Shown: one piece after another, positions 10,542 through 18,849 of the stretch | Layout of the letters: each line of letters opens with the position of its first letter | Position numbering within the stretch: the first letter of the stretch is position 1 | Source of the DNA: Methylocapsa sp. D3K7 | GTDB taxonomy: Bacteria; Pseudomonadota; Alphaproteobacteria; Rhizobiales; Beijerinckiaceae | Assembly: GCF_029855125.1 (NCBI RefSeq) | Contig: NZ_CP123229.1 | Coordinates: forward strand, 2,648,501-2,712,500 | Direction of reading: 5' to 3' | Length of the DNA stretch: 64,000 bases | Position numbers and translations under genes: made by a program | Notes under the pieces: model-generated | Seen by the model: the letters and a program-made list of their open reading frames with translations, nothing else | The model's database searches: none | What the model was told of the DNA's origin: nothing

Positions 10542-11491
10542 GCGCTGGCCAAGGGCGTATCGGTGATCGCGAGGGCGGCTTTTCCGTGCTTGACCTCGAC
10601 GCTTGTGATGCCCAGCACGGTGCGCAGCTTGTCGGCTGGCACGAGCATCGGCCCGGGCGAGGGCGCGCTTCCTGGCGCGGGCTGGGGAAAGGCCGTGGAT
10701 CTTGCCGTGTGGAAAGTGACGTTGCCCTCCACTTTCTGCATCACTTGATGAATATGGCCGTTGAGCACGGTCAGCGAACCGAATCGCTTGAGAAGCTCCA
10801 GCGCACGGGCCGAATCCTCCGTGCCCCAGCCCCAATCGGCCGCGATCGTCCACAGTGGAATATGGGCAAAGACGACGATCGGCGTCGAAGCTGGCTTGCC
10901 CTTGATATCGTCTGCGAGCCAGGCGATTTGTTCATCGCCGAGCGAGCCCATACCGCCCGCTTTCAAATTTCCGACATTGACGAGCCCGATGAAGTGCACG
11001 CCGCCATCGTCAAAGGAATACCAGCCACTGCCTTGCGTGTTCTTGCCGAAGCGTTCGAGATAGGCCTTGCCATTGTTCTCGTCGACGAGATCATGCTCGC
11101 CCGGCACGTAGTGAACATCGAGCTTGGCTTCACTGATGGTTTTTTCCGCATCGTCGAATTGGCCCAGTTTCGACAAATGGGTGATGTCGCCGGTGTGGAT
11201 CATGAAAGCGGGTTTGGCGGGGAGTTCGCTCACTTTGCCGATGGCTTCCTTCAAGGTTCCGAGCGGGTCGGGATTGGCCGGTTTGTTGAAACCGATATGA
11301 CTGTCCGAAATCTGCAGGAAGCTGAAGCCGGCAGCCTTCTTTTGGGCTGCTTGCGCCGCGCCTATGCCCAGCAGTTGCGATGATTTTGGCACGCCGCCGT
11401 TCAGCGTCCAGACGATGCCGGTGCCAGCCCAGATCATACATTCGAGGGCGCCGCGCCGGTCGATTTTGTTGTTTGTATTGCCGTCTGACAT
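10538..11491 (-). CDS. Tat-exported calcineurin-like metallophosphoesterase
   Basis: Predicted periplasmic phosphoesterase of 317 residues, substrate unknown. The N-terminus carries a twin-arginine signal (KIDRRGALECMIWAGTG). Family metal-binding motifs appear in order: DSHIG, GDITH, GEHD (in place of GNHD), FAHIPLW and NGHIHQV. The start at 11491 is supported by GGAG 8 bases upstream, although the frame is open further up. It lies 40 bases downstream of a 58-residue membrane peptide and is coupled by an ATGA overlap to the cupredoxin. I infer one operon: peptide, membrane peptide, phosphoesterase, cupredoxin. Confidence 0.88.
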   Translation of the reverse strand: MSDGNTNNKIDRRGALECMIWAGTGIVWTLNGGVPKSSQLLGIGAAQAAQKKAAGFSFLQISDSHIGFNKPANPDPLGTLKEAIGKVSELPAKPAFMIHTGDITHLSKLGQFDDAEKTISEAKLDVHYVPGEHDLVDENNGKAYLERFGKNTQGSGWYSFDDGGVHFIGLVNVGNLKAGGMGSLGDEQIAWLADDIKGKPASTPIVVFAHIPLWTIAADWGWGTEDSARALELLKRFGSLTVLNGHIHQVMQKVEGNVTFHTARSTAFPQPAPGSAPSPGPMLVPADKLRTVLGITSVEVKHGKAALAITDTPLASA

Positions 11492-11531
11492 TTTCGGTTC
11501 TCCAAAAGTCACATATATCGGGCCGCGCAAA

Positions 11532-11708
11532 TCAGCACTGCCCTTTGTCATCATGGGAGGCGTTGAAGCCGAGCGAAGGTGCCGGCTGAACGCCAATCGC
11601 GGCAATCGGCGAGGGATGCTTTCCGGCGAGAACGGTTGCCCACATCCCAAAGGCGGTCAGGCCGAAAATCGTGAGGGGTATCAAGAGGATTCTGAAAGCC
11701 GTTTTCAT
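11532..11708 (-). CDS. 58-residue single-helix peptide, copy 2 (unknown family)
   Basis: Paralogue of the product at 9002-9178: identical length, MKT start, hydrophobic residues about 5-24 containing LLIP and LTAFGM-WAT, and a Pro-containing tail ending DDKGQC. The ribosome-binding site GGAG lies about 9 bases upstream. It sits between a repeat peptide (ends 11784) and the phosphoesterase (starts 11491), all on the minus strand. Unknown function; probably anchored in the inner membrane with the tail outside. Confidence 0.65.
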   Translation of the reverse strand: MKTAFRILLIPLTIFGLTAFGMWATVLAGKHPSPIAAIGVQPAPSLGFNASHDDKGQC

Positions 11709-11783
11709 GTTCGGGTCTCCGGGCTCCAAGGCCGTTTTCGACACCCCAGGCGATTGCCGGGGCCTCGGACTATTGGCCGCGTG

Positions 11784-11936
11784 TCACGCTGTATCGGTAT
11801 GCCCATTGCCTTCTGGGGCCGCATAGGAGGCGGTGTCGCCGACATGTCCATTGCCTTCCGGAGAAGCGTAGGAGGCAACGAAGACGCCGGAAAAGATGAG
11901 AAAAGCGCCGAGCAACGTGGATTTGAGAAGTTTCAT
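11784..11936 (-). CDS. Secreted repeat peptide, two units
   Basis: 50-residue product related to the peptide at 9255-9488. It has a 21-residue leader (MKLLKSTLLG, hydrophobic core, ending VFVA) followed by SYASPEGNGHVGDTA and SYAAPEGNGHTDTA. The leader length and the first residues of the mature part agree exactly between the paralogues while repeat number differs (2 against 4). The ATG is preceded by AAAGGAG. It heads the likely operon running to the cupredoxin. No known family recognised. Confidence 0.7.
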   Translation of the reverse strand: MKLLKSTLLGAFLIFSGVFVASYASPEGNGHVGDTASYAAPEGNGHTDTA

Positions 11937-12106
11937 TGACAGTCTCCTTTGTTGGCTGCGGGTGAGATTTCTTTCACGCCGCGGCTTTGTGCGATTGCTA
12001 CAGAGGAGACTTGGCGGGGCGGCTGTTTATTCCCCATGCTTTTGCGAATTTTTTGCAACCATCGCCGCCGCCTTGATTTTTGCGGGACGCCAAACAAGTA
12101 ACAAGA

Positions 12107-12892
12107 ATGCTACTGCGCACGGACGGCCTCGATGTGATCGCCATTCCACAGCCGAGCCATGCTTGGCTCTCCGGGCAGTTGGCGCGCGCGTGGGGCAATG
12201 ACCGATTTGCCGCGCCGGTGCCGAACGAGGACGTTTGCCTCGCCGCCGAGTTGCATGACATTGGCTGGCTCGCCTGGGAGGAAGCCCCCGTGCTCGAAGC
12301 CGGTTCAGGGTTGCCAATGCCGTTTTCCAAGGTCCCGCCGCAAACCCATATCGGTCTGTGGCGGGAGGGAGTACGGCGGGCGAGAACTTTCGGCCGCTAT
12401 CCGGCGCTTTTGGTCACGCTTCACGCCGATACGATCTACGCACGGTATTTCGATGTCGCAAAGGCTAGCCCTGAGGATGCGGAAGCGGTTCGCGCTTTTC
12501 TTGACGACCAACACGATGTGCAGGCGCGGCTTGCGGCCTCGCTGCGTGCCGATCCTGAATATGGAGAGCAGGCGTCGCCGGAAAACATCACGCGCAATCA
12601 GCGCCTGATCGCGGCGCTAGACTGGATGTCTCTCGCGATCTGCTGGGGCGTTGAATCGGACCAAAAGATCCCGGACGTGCCAACGGAAGGGGAAGGTAAG
12701 ACCGAGCTGAGCCTTCGCTTTCGGGATCGTCAAAATTTGATTTTGGAACCTTGGCCATTCCACCAGACGAGCATCGCGGTCCGCGCCGAGGGCAAGCGCT
12801 TACGCGGCCGATTTTCGACCCAAAAAGAGCTTCAGCAGGCGCTGAACGAGGCAGAACCGGTGCGGGTGACCGCCGTGCTGCACCGGGCATGA
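12107..12892 (+). CDS. DUF3891 family protein
   Basis: Cytoplasmic protein of 261 residues with the features of the uncharacterised DUF3891 family: an early PQPSHAWLSGQLARAWGN motif, then LAAELHDIGWLAWE, and a late ALDWMSLAICWG. The early His and the HD pair recall HD-domain metal sites, but no catalytic activity is established. The ATG at 12107 was chosen because MLLRTDGLDVIAI is the expected start; the frame extends 9 codons further to a TTG. Divergent from the repeat-peptide operon with 170 bases between. Confidence 0.8.
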   Translation: MLLRTDGLDVIAIPQPSHAWLSGQLARAWGNDRFAAPVPNEDVCLAAELHDIGWLAWEEAPVLEAGSGLPMPFSKVPPQTHIGLWREGVRRARTFGRYPALLVTLHADTIYARYFDVAKASPEDAEAVRAFLDDQHDVQARLAASLRADPEYGEQASPENITRNQRLIAALDWMSLAICWGVESDQKIPDVPTEGEGKTELSLRFRDRQNLILEPWPFHQTSIAVRAEGKRLRGRFSTQKELQQALNEAEPVRVTAVLHRA

Positions 12893-12967
12893 TTTTAAAA
12901 AAACTCCATACGAATCTTCGAGCATGCTCTAAACACGGGCGAGTAAATTCCCAAACCCCTGGAACGC

Positions 12968-14776
12968 ATGGCACCGCCCCTTCTTTCGCTGCAAGATATT
13001 TCGCTGAACCTTGGCGGTAAGCCCCTGCTTCAAGGCGCCTCGCTTTCTGTGTCGGCGGGGGAACGTTTGTGCCTCGTCGGACGCAATGGTTCCGGCAAAT
13101 CGACGCTCCTCAATATTGCGGCGGGGCTCATCGAGCCCGATAGCGGGAGGCGTTTTCTGCAGCCCGGCGCCGATGTGCGGTATTTGCCGCAGGAGCCCGA
13201 TCTTTCCGGCCATGCCACCACATTCGCCTATGTCGAGGCGGGACTTGGCCCTTTGGATGATCGCCACAGCGCCCGGACGCTGTTGAACGAGTTGGGACTG
13301 ACGGGAGAGGAAGATCCGGCGCGGCTCTCGGGTGGCGAAGCGCGGCGCGCCGCCCTGGCCCGCGTGCTCGCTCCGGAGCCGGATATTCTGCTCCTTGATG
13401 AGCCGACCAATCATCTCGATCTGCCGGCGATCGAATGGCTCGAAACGGCGTTGAAAGTGGTGCGCTCGGCGCTTGTCATCATCAGCCACGACCGCAGATT
13501 TTTGCAAAATCTTTCGCGCGGCACCGTGTGGCTCGATCGCGGCCGCACCCGGGTGCTCGGACGCGGGTTTGCTGAGTTCGAGGCTTGGCGCGATGCCGAG
13601 CTTGAAGCCGAGCAGAAGGCGGAACATAAGTTCGACCGCAAGATCGCGGCGGAGGAAGACTGGCTGCGCTATGGCGTCACCGCGCGGCGCAAGCGCAACC
13701 AAAAACGGCTCGCAAGCCTCGGGTCGATGCGGGCCGAGCAGCGGCAGCGCCGCGCCCCCCAGGGGGTCAAGTTCGAGGCCTCGGAAGCGGACCTGTCCAG
13801 CAAGCTCGTCATCGAAGCCAAGCGCCTTTCGAAGTCCTTTGGCGACCGGGTCATCGTCAAGGATTTCGCAATCCGCATTCTGCGGGGCGACCGTCTCGGT
13901 CTGATCGGCGCCAATGGGGCGGGCAAAACGACGCTGATCAATCTCTTGACCGGAGTCATGCCGCCAGACCAGGGTCATGTGCGGCTGGGCGCCAATCTCC
14001 TGCTTGCAGGGATGGACCAGGGACGGGCGAGCCTCGATCCGGGGACGGTGCTGAAGGACGCCCTGACCGGCGGCGGCAGCGATTTCGTCGAAGTCAATGG
14101 CGAGCGCAAGCATGTCATTGGATATATGAAGGATTTTCTGTTCGGGCCGGAGCAGGCGCGCACCCCGATCGGACGTCTTTCGGGCGGCGAACGTGGCAGG
14201 CTCATGCTGGCGAAGGTCTTGGCGCAGCCCTCCAATGTTCTCGTTCTCGACGAGCCAACCAACGACCTCGATCTTGAAACGCTCGACCTTTTGCAGGAAA
14301 TGCTCGCCGATTACAAAGGCACCCTCCTGCTCGTCAGCCATGACCGGGATTTTATCGACCGCCTGACGACCTCGGTTCTGGTTGCCGAAGGAGGCGGAAG
14401 TTGGATCGAATATGCCGGGGGCTATTCCGACATGGTTGCCCAACGCGGCGCCGGAGTCAGCGGGGTGCCCGTTTCCCCGGCGCCCCCAGTGGCCAAGGAA
14501 AAGCCCAAAACAACACTGGCGCGGCCGCTGAAGCAAAAGCCTGGCCTCAGCTTCAAGGATCGGCACATGTTGGACTCCTTGCCGGCGCGCATTGAGGAAT
14601 TGCGGGTTCGAAAGGCAAAGCTCCAGTCCCTGCTCGAGGATCCCGGACTTTACGCGCGCGATCCCGCCAAATTCACGCAGGCCTCGGAAGCCTTTGCAAA
14701 TCTTGAGTCCGCTCTTGCCGAAGCAGAGGAAAATTGGCTTACCCTCGAGCTGCTCAGGGAGGGGAGTGACGGATGA
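12968..14776 (+). CDS. ABC-F family ATPase (Uup-like)
   Basis: Soluble duplicated ATPase without membrane domains, of the class that acts on ribosomes. 602 residues with two nucleotide-binding domains: Walker A GRNGSGKST with signature LSGGEARRAAL and Walker B LLLDEPTNHLD, then GANGAGKTT with LSGGERGRLML and VLVLDEPTNDLD. A charged linker (KAEHKFDRKIAAEEDWLRYG) lies between them and a C-terminal helical hairpin (SLPARIEELRVRKAKLQSLL) resembles the Uup C-terminal coiled coil. Precise subfamily not certain. Confidence 0.93.
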   Translation: MAPPLLSLQDISLNLGGKPLLQGASLSVSAGERLCLVGRNGSGKSTLLNIAAGLIEPDSGRRFLQPGADVRYLPQEPDLSGHATTFAYVEAGLGPLDDRHSARTLLNELGLTGEEDPARLSGGEARRAALARVLAPEPDILLLDEPTNHLDLPAIEWLETALKVVRSALVIISHDRRFLQNLSRGTVWLDRGRTRVLGRGFAEFEAWRDAELEAEQKAEHKFDRKIAAEEDWLRYGVTARRKRNQKRLASLGSMRAEQRQRRAPQGVKFEASEADLSSKLVIEAKRLSKSFGDRVIVKDFAIRILRGDRLGLIGANGAGKTTLINLLTGVMPPDQGHVRLGANLLLAGMDQGRASLDPGTVLKDALTGGGSDFVEVNGERKHVIGYMKDFLFGPEQARTPIGRLSGGERGRLMLAKVLAQPSNVLVLDEPTNDLDLETLDLLQEMLADYKGTLLLVSHDRDFIDRLTTSVLVAEGGGSWIEYAGGYSDMVAQRGAGVSGVPVSPAPPVAKEKPKTTLARPLKQKPGLSFKDRHMLDSLPARIEELRVRKAKLQSLLEDPGLYARDPAKFTQASEAFANLESALAEAEENWLTLELLREGSDG

Positions 14777-15203
14777 CAAGCTTCATCATAGCTGTGGTAA
14801 TTTTGCGACGCACGCTCATTAACACGACCTCAGCCATTCTCAAATCGGCGCCAATTTTCCTAAATAAATATTTAGAATCAAGGTATTGCTTATTTTTTTC
14901 GCACTTCATGGTTCATTAATCTGTCATTCACATGACGCCGAACCGTCATATACTACCGATAAATAACCTGTGACACGGACAGAGTGGCTGTAAGCGAGGC
15001 CGCCGCGCCCGGTGAGATAAGGGAACGGACGCTATCGCGACCGAAATGTGATAACTGTTGCGCAAATAGCACAGTTTCCTTATTGACTATATAAACTCGA
15101 TAAAGTTAGAGTTTCTTACCGCTGGCGTGAACTTGGCAGGAAATGCCTGCAACCGCCGCTTGTATCAACCGGATCCGGAGGGGTCCCGACTAGGGGATTT
15201 GAC
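14777..15203. other. AT-rich intergenic region upstream of the porin
   Basis: About 430 bases, distinctly more AT-rich than the surroundings around 14800-14950 and 15050-15120. It must hold the porin promoter and leader. I see no tRNA-like or riboswitch-like fold and no strong hairpin. A 48-codon frame from 14773 overlapping the ABC-F stop is not credible as a gene. Confidence 0.45.
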
Positions 15204-16880
15204 ATGAGACTTCTCAAGGGGCTTCTTTTGGGTTCGGCCGCGAGCTTGGCTGTGACCATTCTGGCGCCGGGCGCCCGCGCCGCCGATCTGCCGGCCGCCC
15301 AGGCCGCGCCCATCGAATATGTCCGCGTCTGCGACGCCTATGGCGCCGGCTTCTTCTACATCCCCGGCACCGAGACCTGTTTGCGGATCGGCGGCTTGGT
15401 GCTCGGCGAGTTCCGCGGCTTTAGCCCCAACTACAGCATCGGCGGCACCGGCTTCTATGGCAATGGCGCCGCGCCCTTCCATGGCGCCTTCGCCGGGGTC
15501 GGGGTTGCCCCCGGTTTTGGCTTCGTTCCCAGTGTCACCCAATATTCGAATGCCCGCTCGCGCGATGCGACGAGCTTCAATGCCCTCGGCCGCGCCGAAC
15601 TCGACGCCAGGACGCAGTCGCCCTGGGGCACCTTGCGCGCCTTCATCCGGATCGATTCCTATTATGGCTCGGGCGGCAATTCCGCCACCGGCAGCCTGGG
15701 CTCGCTCGGCAATACCTTCAACACCACGGCGGGCTCCAGCTCGCAGCGCGAATCGACGATCGTCAACAAGGCGTTCATCCAATTCGCCGGCCTCACCGCC
15801 GGCCGCGCCCAATCGATGTTCGATTTCTATGCCGACGCCTACAACTATGTCGGTTTGCGCGGCTCCAACGCGACCGTCGCCCTGTTGTCCTATACGACGA
15901 CCTTCGGCAGCGGCTTCTCGGCGACCCTGTCGGCCGAGGATCAGGCGTCGCGGCGCGCCGCCATCGGCAGCACGATCACCGGCCCGGCCAATGCCGCCGG
16001 CACCGCCGTCGTGCCGGTCACCATCAACGGCATCACCGCCACCTCCTTCCTGGGCCAGCCGGCGGGGTCGCGGATCCCGGACATCGTCGGCAACTTCCGC
16101 TACGATCAGCCCTGGGGCTCGGTGCAAATCTCGGCCGCCGCGCATCAGAACAACGCCAGCCTGTTCGGGGCGAGCGCGCTGGGCACGCCGGCGGCCTCGC
16201 CCGCCCTGCCACAGACGCCCGCCTATGCCTTCCCGGCCGTCACCAGCAACAATTACGGCTTCGCGGTCCAGGCCGGCATTCAGCTGAACGCCGACTTTAT
16301 CTCCCCCGGCGACAAGTTCTGGCTGCAGGCGGCTTATGAGCAAGGCGCGTTCGGCTATATCGCGGGCACCAATCTTGGCTTCAACTATGGCGCGGTCAAC
16401 CAGAACCGCTACGCCGGTTCGGGCTTCACGCCGTCGGATTACAGCGCCGGCTGGAACGCGCAGCCGAATTCGGATTGCGTCTTCGCCAGCAGCACGCTCG
16501 GCACTTTCCCCGGCAGCGTCTCCTGCCAGCAGCAGACGGGCTGGGACATCACCGGCGCCTACAAGCATTATTGGATTCCGACCTTGGCTTCGGCGGTCTA
16601 TGGCTCTTACATGGCGGTGAATTATTCCGGCGACGCGCTGGCCGGGTTTGGCGGCGGGGTCGGCATTTCCAACATCAAGGAAGGCCGGGTCGGCACCAAT
16701 CTCGTGTGGACGCCGCTCAAGGGCTTCGATATCGGCGCCGAGTTCATGTATGTGCATGTGAATCAGTCGCGGCCGGTTGGTCTCGCCCCGGACGTGGTGC
16801 TCGCCACGGTCGGCCTGCCAACGTTCCAGCCGAACACCAACCAATATGAAGGGCGCATCCGGGTTCAGAGGGCCTTCTAA
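15204..16880 (+). CDS. Alphaproteobacterial general porin (Omp2b type)
   Basis: Outer-membrane beta-barrel porin of 558 residues. The Sec signal ends near ARAADLP; the mature part opens with [28 protein letters not shown], the hallmark of Rhizobiales porins with its conserved Cys pair, and ends with a C-terminal aromatic residue (RIRVQRAF) as required for barrel assembly. Very Gly/Ala/Asn-rich with strongly biased C-ending codons, typical of a highly expressed protein; this bias creates long open frames on the opposite strand. It is longer than many family members, with a loop insertion around residues 250-290. Confidence 0.95.
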   Translation: MRLLKGLLLGSAASLAVTILAPGARAADLPAAQAAPIEYVRVCDAYGAGFFYIPGTETCLRIGGLVLGEFRGFSPNYSIGGTGFYGNGAAPFHGAFAGVGVAPGFGFVPSVTQYSNARSRDATSFNALGRAELDARTQSPWGTLRAFIRIDSYYGSGGNSATGSLGSLGNTFNTTAGSSSQRESTIVNKAFIQFAGLTAGRAQSMFDFYADAYNYVGLRGSNATVALLSYTTTFGSGFSATLSAEDQASRRAAIGSTITGPANAAGTAVVPVTINGITATSFLGQPAGSRIPDIVGNFRYDQPWGSVQISAAAHQNNASLFGASALGTPAASPALPQTPAYAFPAVTSNNYGFAVQAGIQLNADFISPGDKFWLQAAYEQGAFGYIAGTNLGFNYGAVNQNRYAGSGFTPSDYSAGWNAQPNSDCVFASSTLGTFPGSVSCQQQTGWDITGAYKHYWIPTLASAVYGSYMAVNYSGDALAGFGGGVGISNIKEGRVGTNLVWTPLKGFDIGAEFMYVHVNQSRPVGLAPDVVLATVGLPTFQPNTNQYEGRIRVQRAF

Positions 16881-16919
16881 ATCTCTGGTCCGAATATAGA
16901 ATATAACGAAGACTTCTTA

Positions 16920-16944
16920 AGCCCGGCGCCGCAAGCGCCGGGCT
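16920..16944 (+). terminator. Hairpin downstream of the porin
   Basis: AGCCCGGCGC (16920-16929) pairs perfectly with GCGCCGGGCT (16935-16944) across the loop CGCAA, 40 bases after the porin stop. There is no full T-run (TGTCTCG follows), so it may act as a terminator or as a 3' stabilising stem for a highly expressed mRNA. Confidence 0.6.
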
Positions 16945-16962
16945 GTCTCGTAAGAGGCCGCG

Positions 16963-17628
16963 ATGCAATGGAACGGACCAAGGCTCGCACCCTTTTCTGG
17001 CGGCAAGCCGAACTCTATAGTCGTTCTCCTGCACGGGGTCGCCGCCAATGGCCGCGACCTCCTCTTCCTGGCGCATGCTTGGCGGGAACTGCTTCCGGAT
17101 ACGGAATTCATCGCCCCTGACGCGCCGTTTGCGTGTGATTACGCTCCGGCCGGCCGCCAATGGTTCAGCTTGCACGACCGGACACCAGAAAAGCTGCTCG
17201 CGGGACTGCGCGATGCGGCCGCCATCCTCGATGGCTTTTTCGATGAACTGCTGGTCAGCCGAAGGCTCGACGATTCCAGTCTCGCCCTCGCCGGGTTTTC
17301 GCAAGGCGCGGCAACCGCCCTTTATGCTGGCTTGCATCGCAAAGAGATCGCCGGGGTTGCCGCCTTTTCCGGAGCGTTGCCAGGCGCGGCCTTGCTGCGA
17401 AGGGAGAGTCTTGGCAGACCCCCCGTCCTCCTCCTGCACGGCGAAGCGGATACGGTCGTGCCCTTCCCATCGATGACCCTTACGAGGGCCGCACTCGAAG
17501 CTTTGAGCGTTCCGGTTCAGGCGGTGGCAAGGCCAGGCCTTGGCCATGCCATCGACGATGTCGGGATTGCCTTGGCCGCGGAGTTTTTCCGCTATGTCCT
17601 CCGCCCCGGCCCAAATAAGGCCAGTTAG
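16963..17628 (+). CDS. Alpha/beta hydrolase, carboxylesterase/phospholipase type
   Basis: Predicted serine esterase of 221 residues, dienelactone-hydrolase/acyl-protein-thioesterase-like. The catalytic triad is readable: Ser113 in GFSQG, Asp163 in HGEADTVVPF and His195 in GLGHAI; the oxyanion region is VVLLHGVAANG. No signal peptide, so cytoplasmic. Substrate unknown. It begins 82 bases after the porin beyond the hairpin and ends about 55 bases before the LysR gene. Confidence 0.9.
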   Translation: MQWNGPRLAPFSGGKPNSIVVLLHGVAANGRDLLFLAHAWRELLPDTEFIAPDAPFACDYAPAGRQWFSLHDRTPEKLLAGLRDAAAILDGFFDELLVSRRLDDSSLALAGFSQGAATALYAGLHRKEIAGVAAFSGALPGAALLRRESLGRPPVLLLHGEADTVVPFPSMTLTRAALEALSVPVQAVARPGLGHAIDDVGIALAAEFFRYVLRPGPNKAS

Positions 17629-17682
17629 CGCTATATATTTTTATGTTATATCGGTGCCGGTGACAGTCTGCCGGTGCCTTTC

Positions 17683-18603
17683 ATGTTTCTCCGCCATCTG
17701 AGCTATTTCGTCACGCTTGCGCGCGAAAAGCATTTCGCCAAAGCGGCGGAGGCTTGCCACATTTCTCAGCCAGCACTTTCCGCTGCGATCCGCAAGCTCG
17801 AAGACGATTTGGAAGTCCGGCTGGTCATTCGCGGCCACCGATTTCTCGGCCTCACCGCCGAAGGCGCCCGGGTCCTCGCCTGGGCGCAAAAAATTCTCAG
17901 CGACTACGATGGCTTGCGGATCGATCTCACGGGTCTTGGGAGCGAGCTCTCCGGGTCGTTGCGGCTTGGCGTCATTCCAGCCGCGATGCCGCCGGTCTCC
18001 TGCCTGACGGCACGATTTCTCTCAGCGCATCCGGCAGCACATGTCGAAGTGATTTCGATGACGTCGCGCGCGATCCAGAAGGCGCTCGATTCCTTCGAGA
18101 TCGACGCGGGGGTCACCTATCTCGACAACGAGCCCTTGGAGCATGTGCGCCGGATTCCCCTTTACAAAGAGCACTACATCTTCGTGACCAGCGGCGGCGG
18201 GCGCTACGAGGGACGGCGGGCCATCTCGTGGCGGGAGGCGGCGGGGGAGCGCCTATGCCTCCTCAGCGAGGACATGCAGAATCGCCGGATCATCAATGCT
18301 GTTTTTGAGTCGCTCGAGATCAAGCCAAAGCCGCCTGTCATCAGCAATTCGTTTCTCGGCGTCTGTTCTTATCTGCGCCACGGGGGCTTTGCCAGTATCG
18401 TGCCGCACACGTTTTTCTACGTGTTCGCCGGTTTGCGCGATCTTGTGGCGATCGATCTTGTCGAGCCAGCCTATGGTCAACTCATTGGGCTTGTCCTGAC
18501 CGACCGGGATCCTTTGCCGCCGATGGCCAACGCTCTCACTGCATCGCTCCGCGCCGATGAATTCGAGGATGAGCTGATGACAGCGATCCGCGGCCATAAC
18601 TGA
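17683..18603 (+). CDS. LysR-type regulator next to formate dehydrogenase
   Basis: Transcription factor of 306 residues. The N-terminal winged helix-turn-helix is FLRHLSYFVTLAREKHFAKAAEACHISQPALSAAIRKLEDDL; the rest is a periplasmic-binding-like sensor domain. It lies directly upstream of the NAD-dependent formate dehydrogenase in the same direction, with a possible LysR box (18625-18642) between them, so it is a likely regulator of formate oxidation (inference). The start at ATG 17683 is preferred; a GTG 9 bases upstream is possible. Confidence 0.9.
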   Translation: MFLRHLSYFVTLAREKHFAKAAEACHISQPALSAAIRKLEDDLEVRLVIRGHRFLGLTAEGARVLAWAQKILSDYDGLRIDLTGLGSELSGSLRLGVIPAAMPPVSCLTARFLSAHPAAHVEVISMTSRAIQKALDSFEIDAGVTYLDNEPLEHVRRIPLYKEHYIFVTSGGGRYEGRRAISWREAAGERLCLLSEDMQNRRIINAVFESLEIKPKPPVISNSFLGVCSYLRHGGFASIVPHTFFYVFAGLRDLVAIDLVEPAYGQLIGLVLTDRDPLPPMANALTASLRADEFEDELMTAIRGHN

Positions 18604-18624
18604 TCAGAGTTTTCTATCAATCGT

Positions 18625-18642
18625 TCCAAAGAATTCATTGGA
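18625..18642. promoter_or_regulatory. Candidate LysR-type operator upstream of formate dehydrogenase
   Basis: TCCAA (18625-18629) and TTGGA (18638-18642) form an inverted repeat with an 8-base centre containing GAATTC, and include the T-N11-A spacing of LysR boxes (T18625, A18637). It lies about 210 bases upstream of the fdh start and 22 bases after the LysR stop. Confidence 0.4.
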
Positions 18643-18849
18643 TAAAAATCCGCTTTGGGAAGAGCTTGCGCTCGCTTGAGCGGAGCAAATTTATATCTGA
18701 AATACTTCTGCCAAGTAAATTGAGAGAATACTTGAAAAACAAGTTCGCCTGACGAGATATATAGTTCCATCCTGTCCTGAACTCTCCGGCGTAAACTTGA
18801 GCATAAACAAAGTCTTCCAATTTCAACAATGACGCAAAGGGAGAACATT

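Noticed and set aside
12929..14779. 616-codon minus-strand frame opposite the ABC-F gene
   Set aside because: Shadow; the plus-strand gene has two complete ATPase domains.
14773..14919. 48-codon frame starting in the ABC-F stop
   Set aside because: The overlap is suggestive of coupling, but the sequence is AT-rich, lacks any motif and ends in the porin upstream region.
15165..16844. 559-codon minus-strand frame opposite the porin
   Set aside because: Arises from the strong C-ending codon bias of the porin gene; the product is an Arg/Gly/Ala string without a domain.
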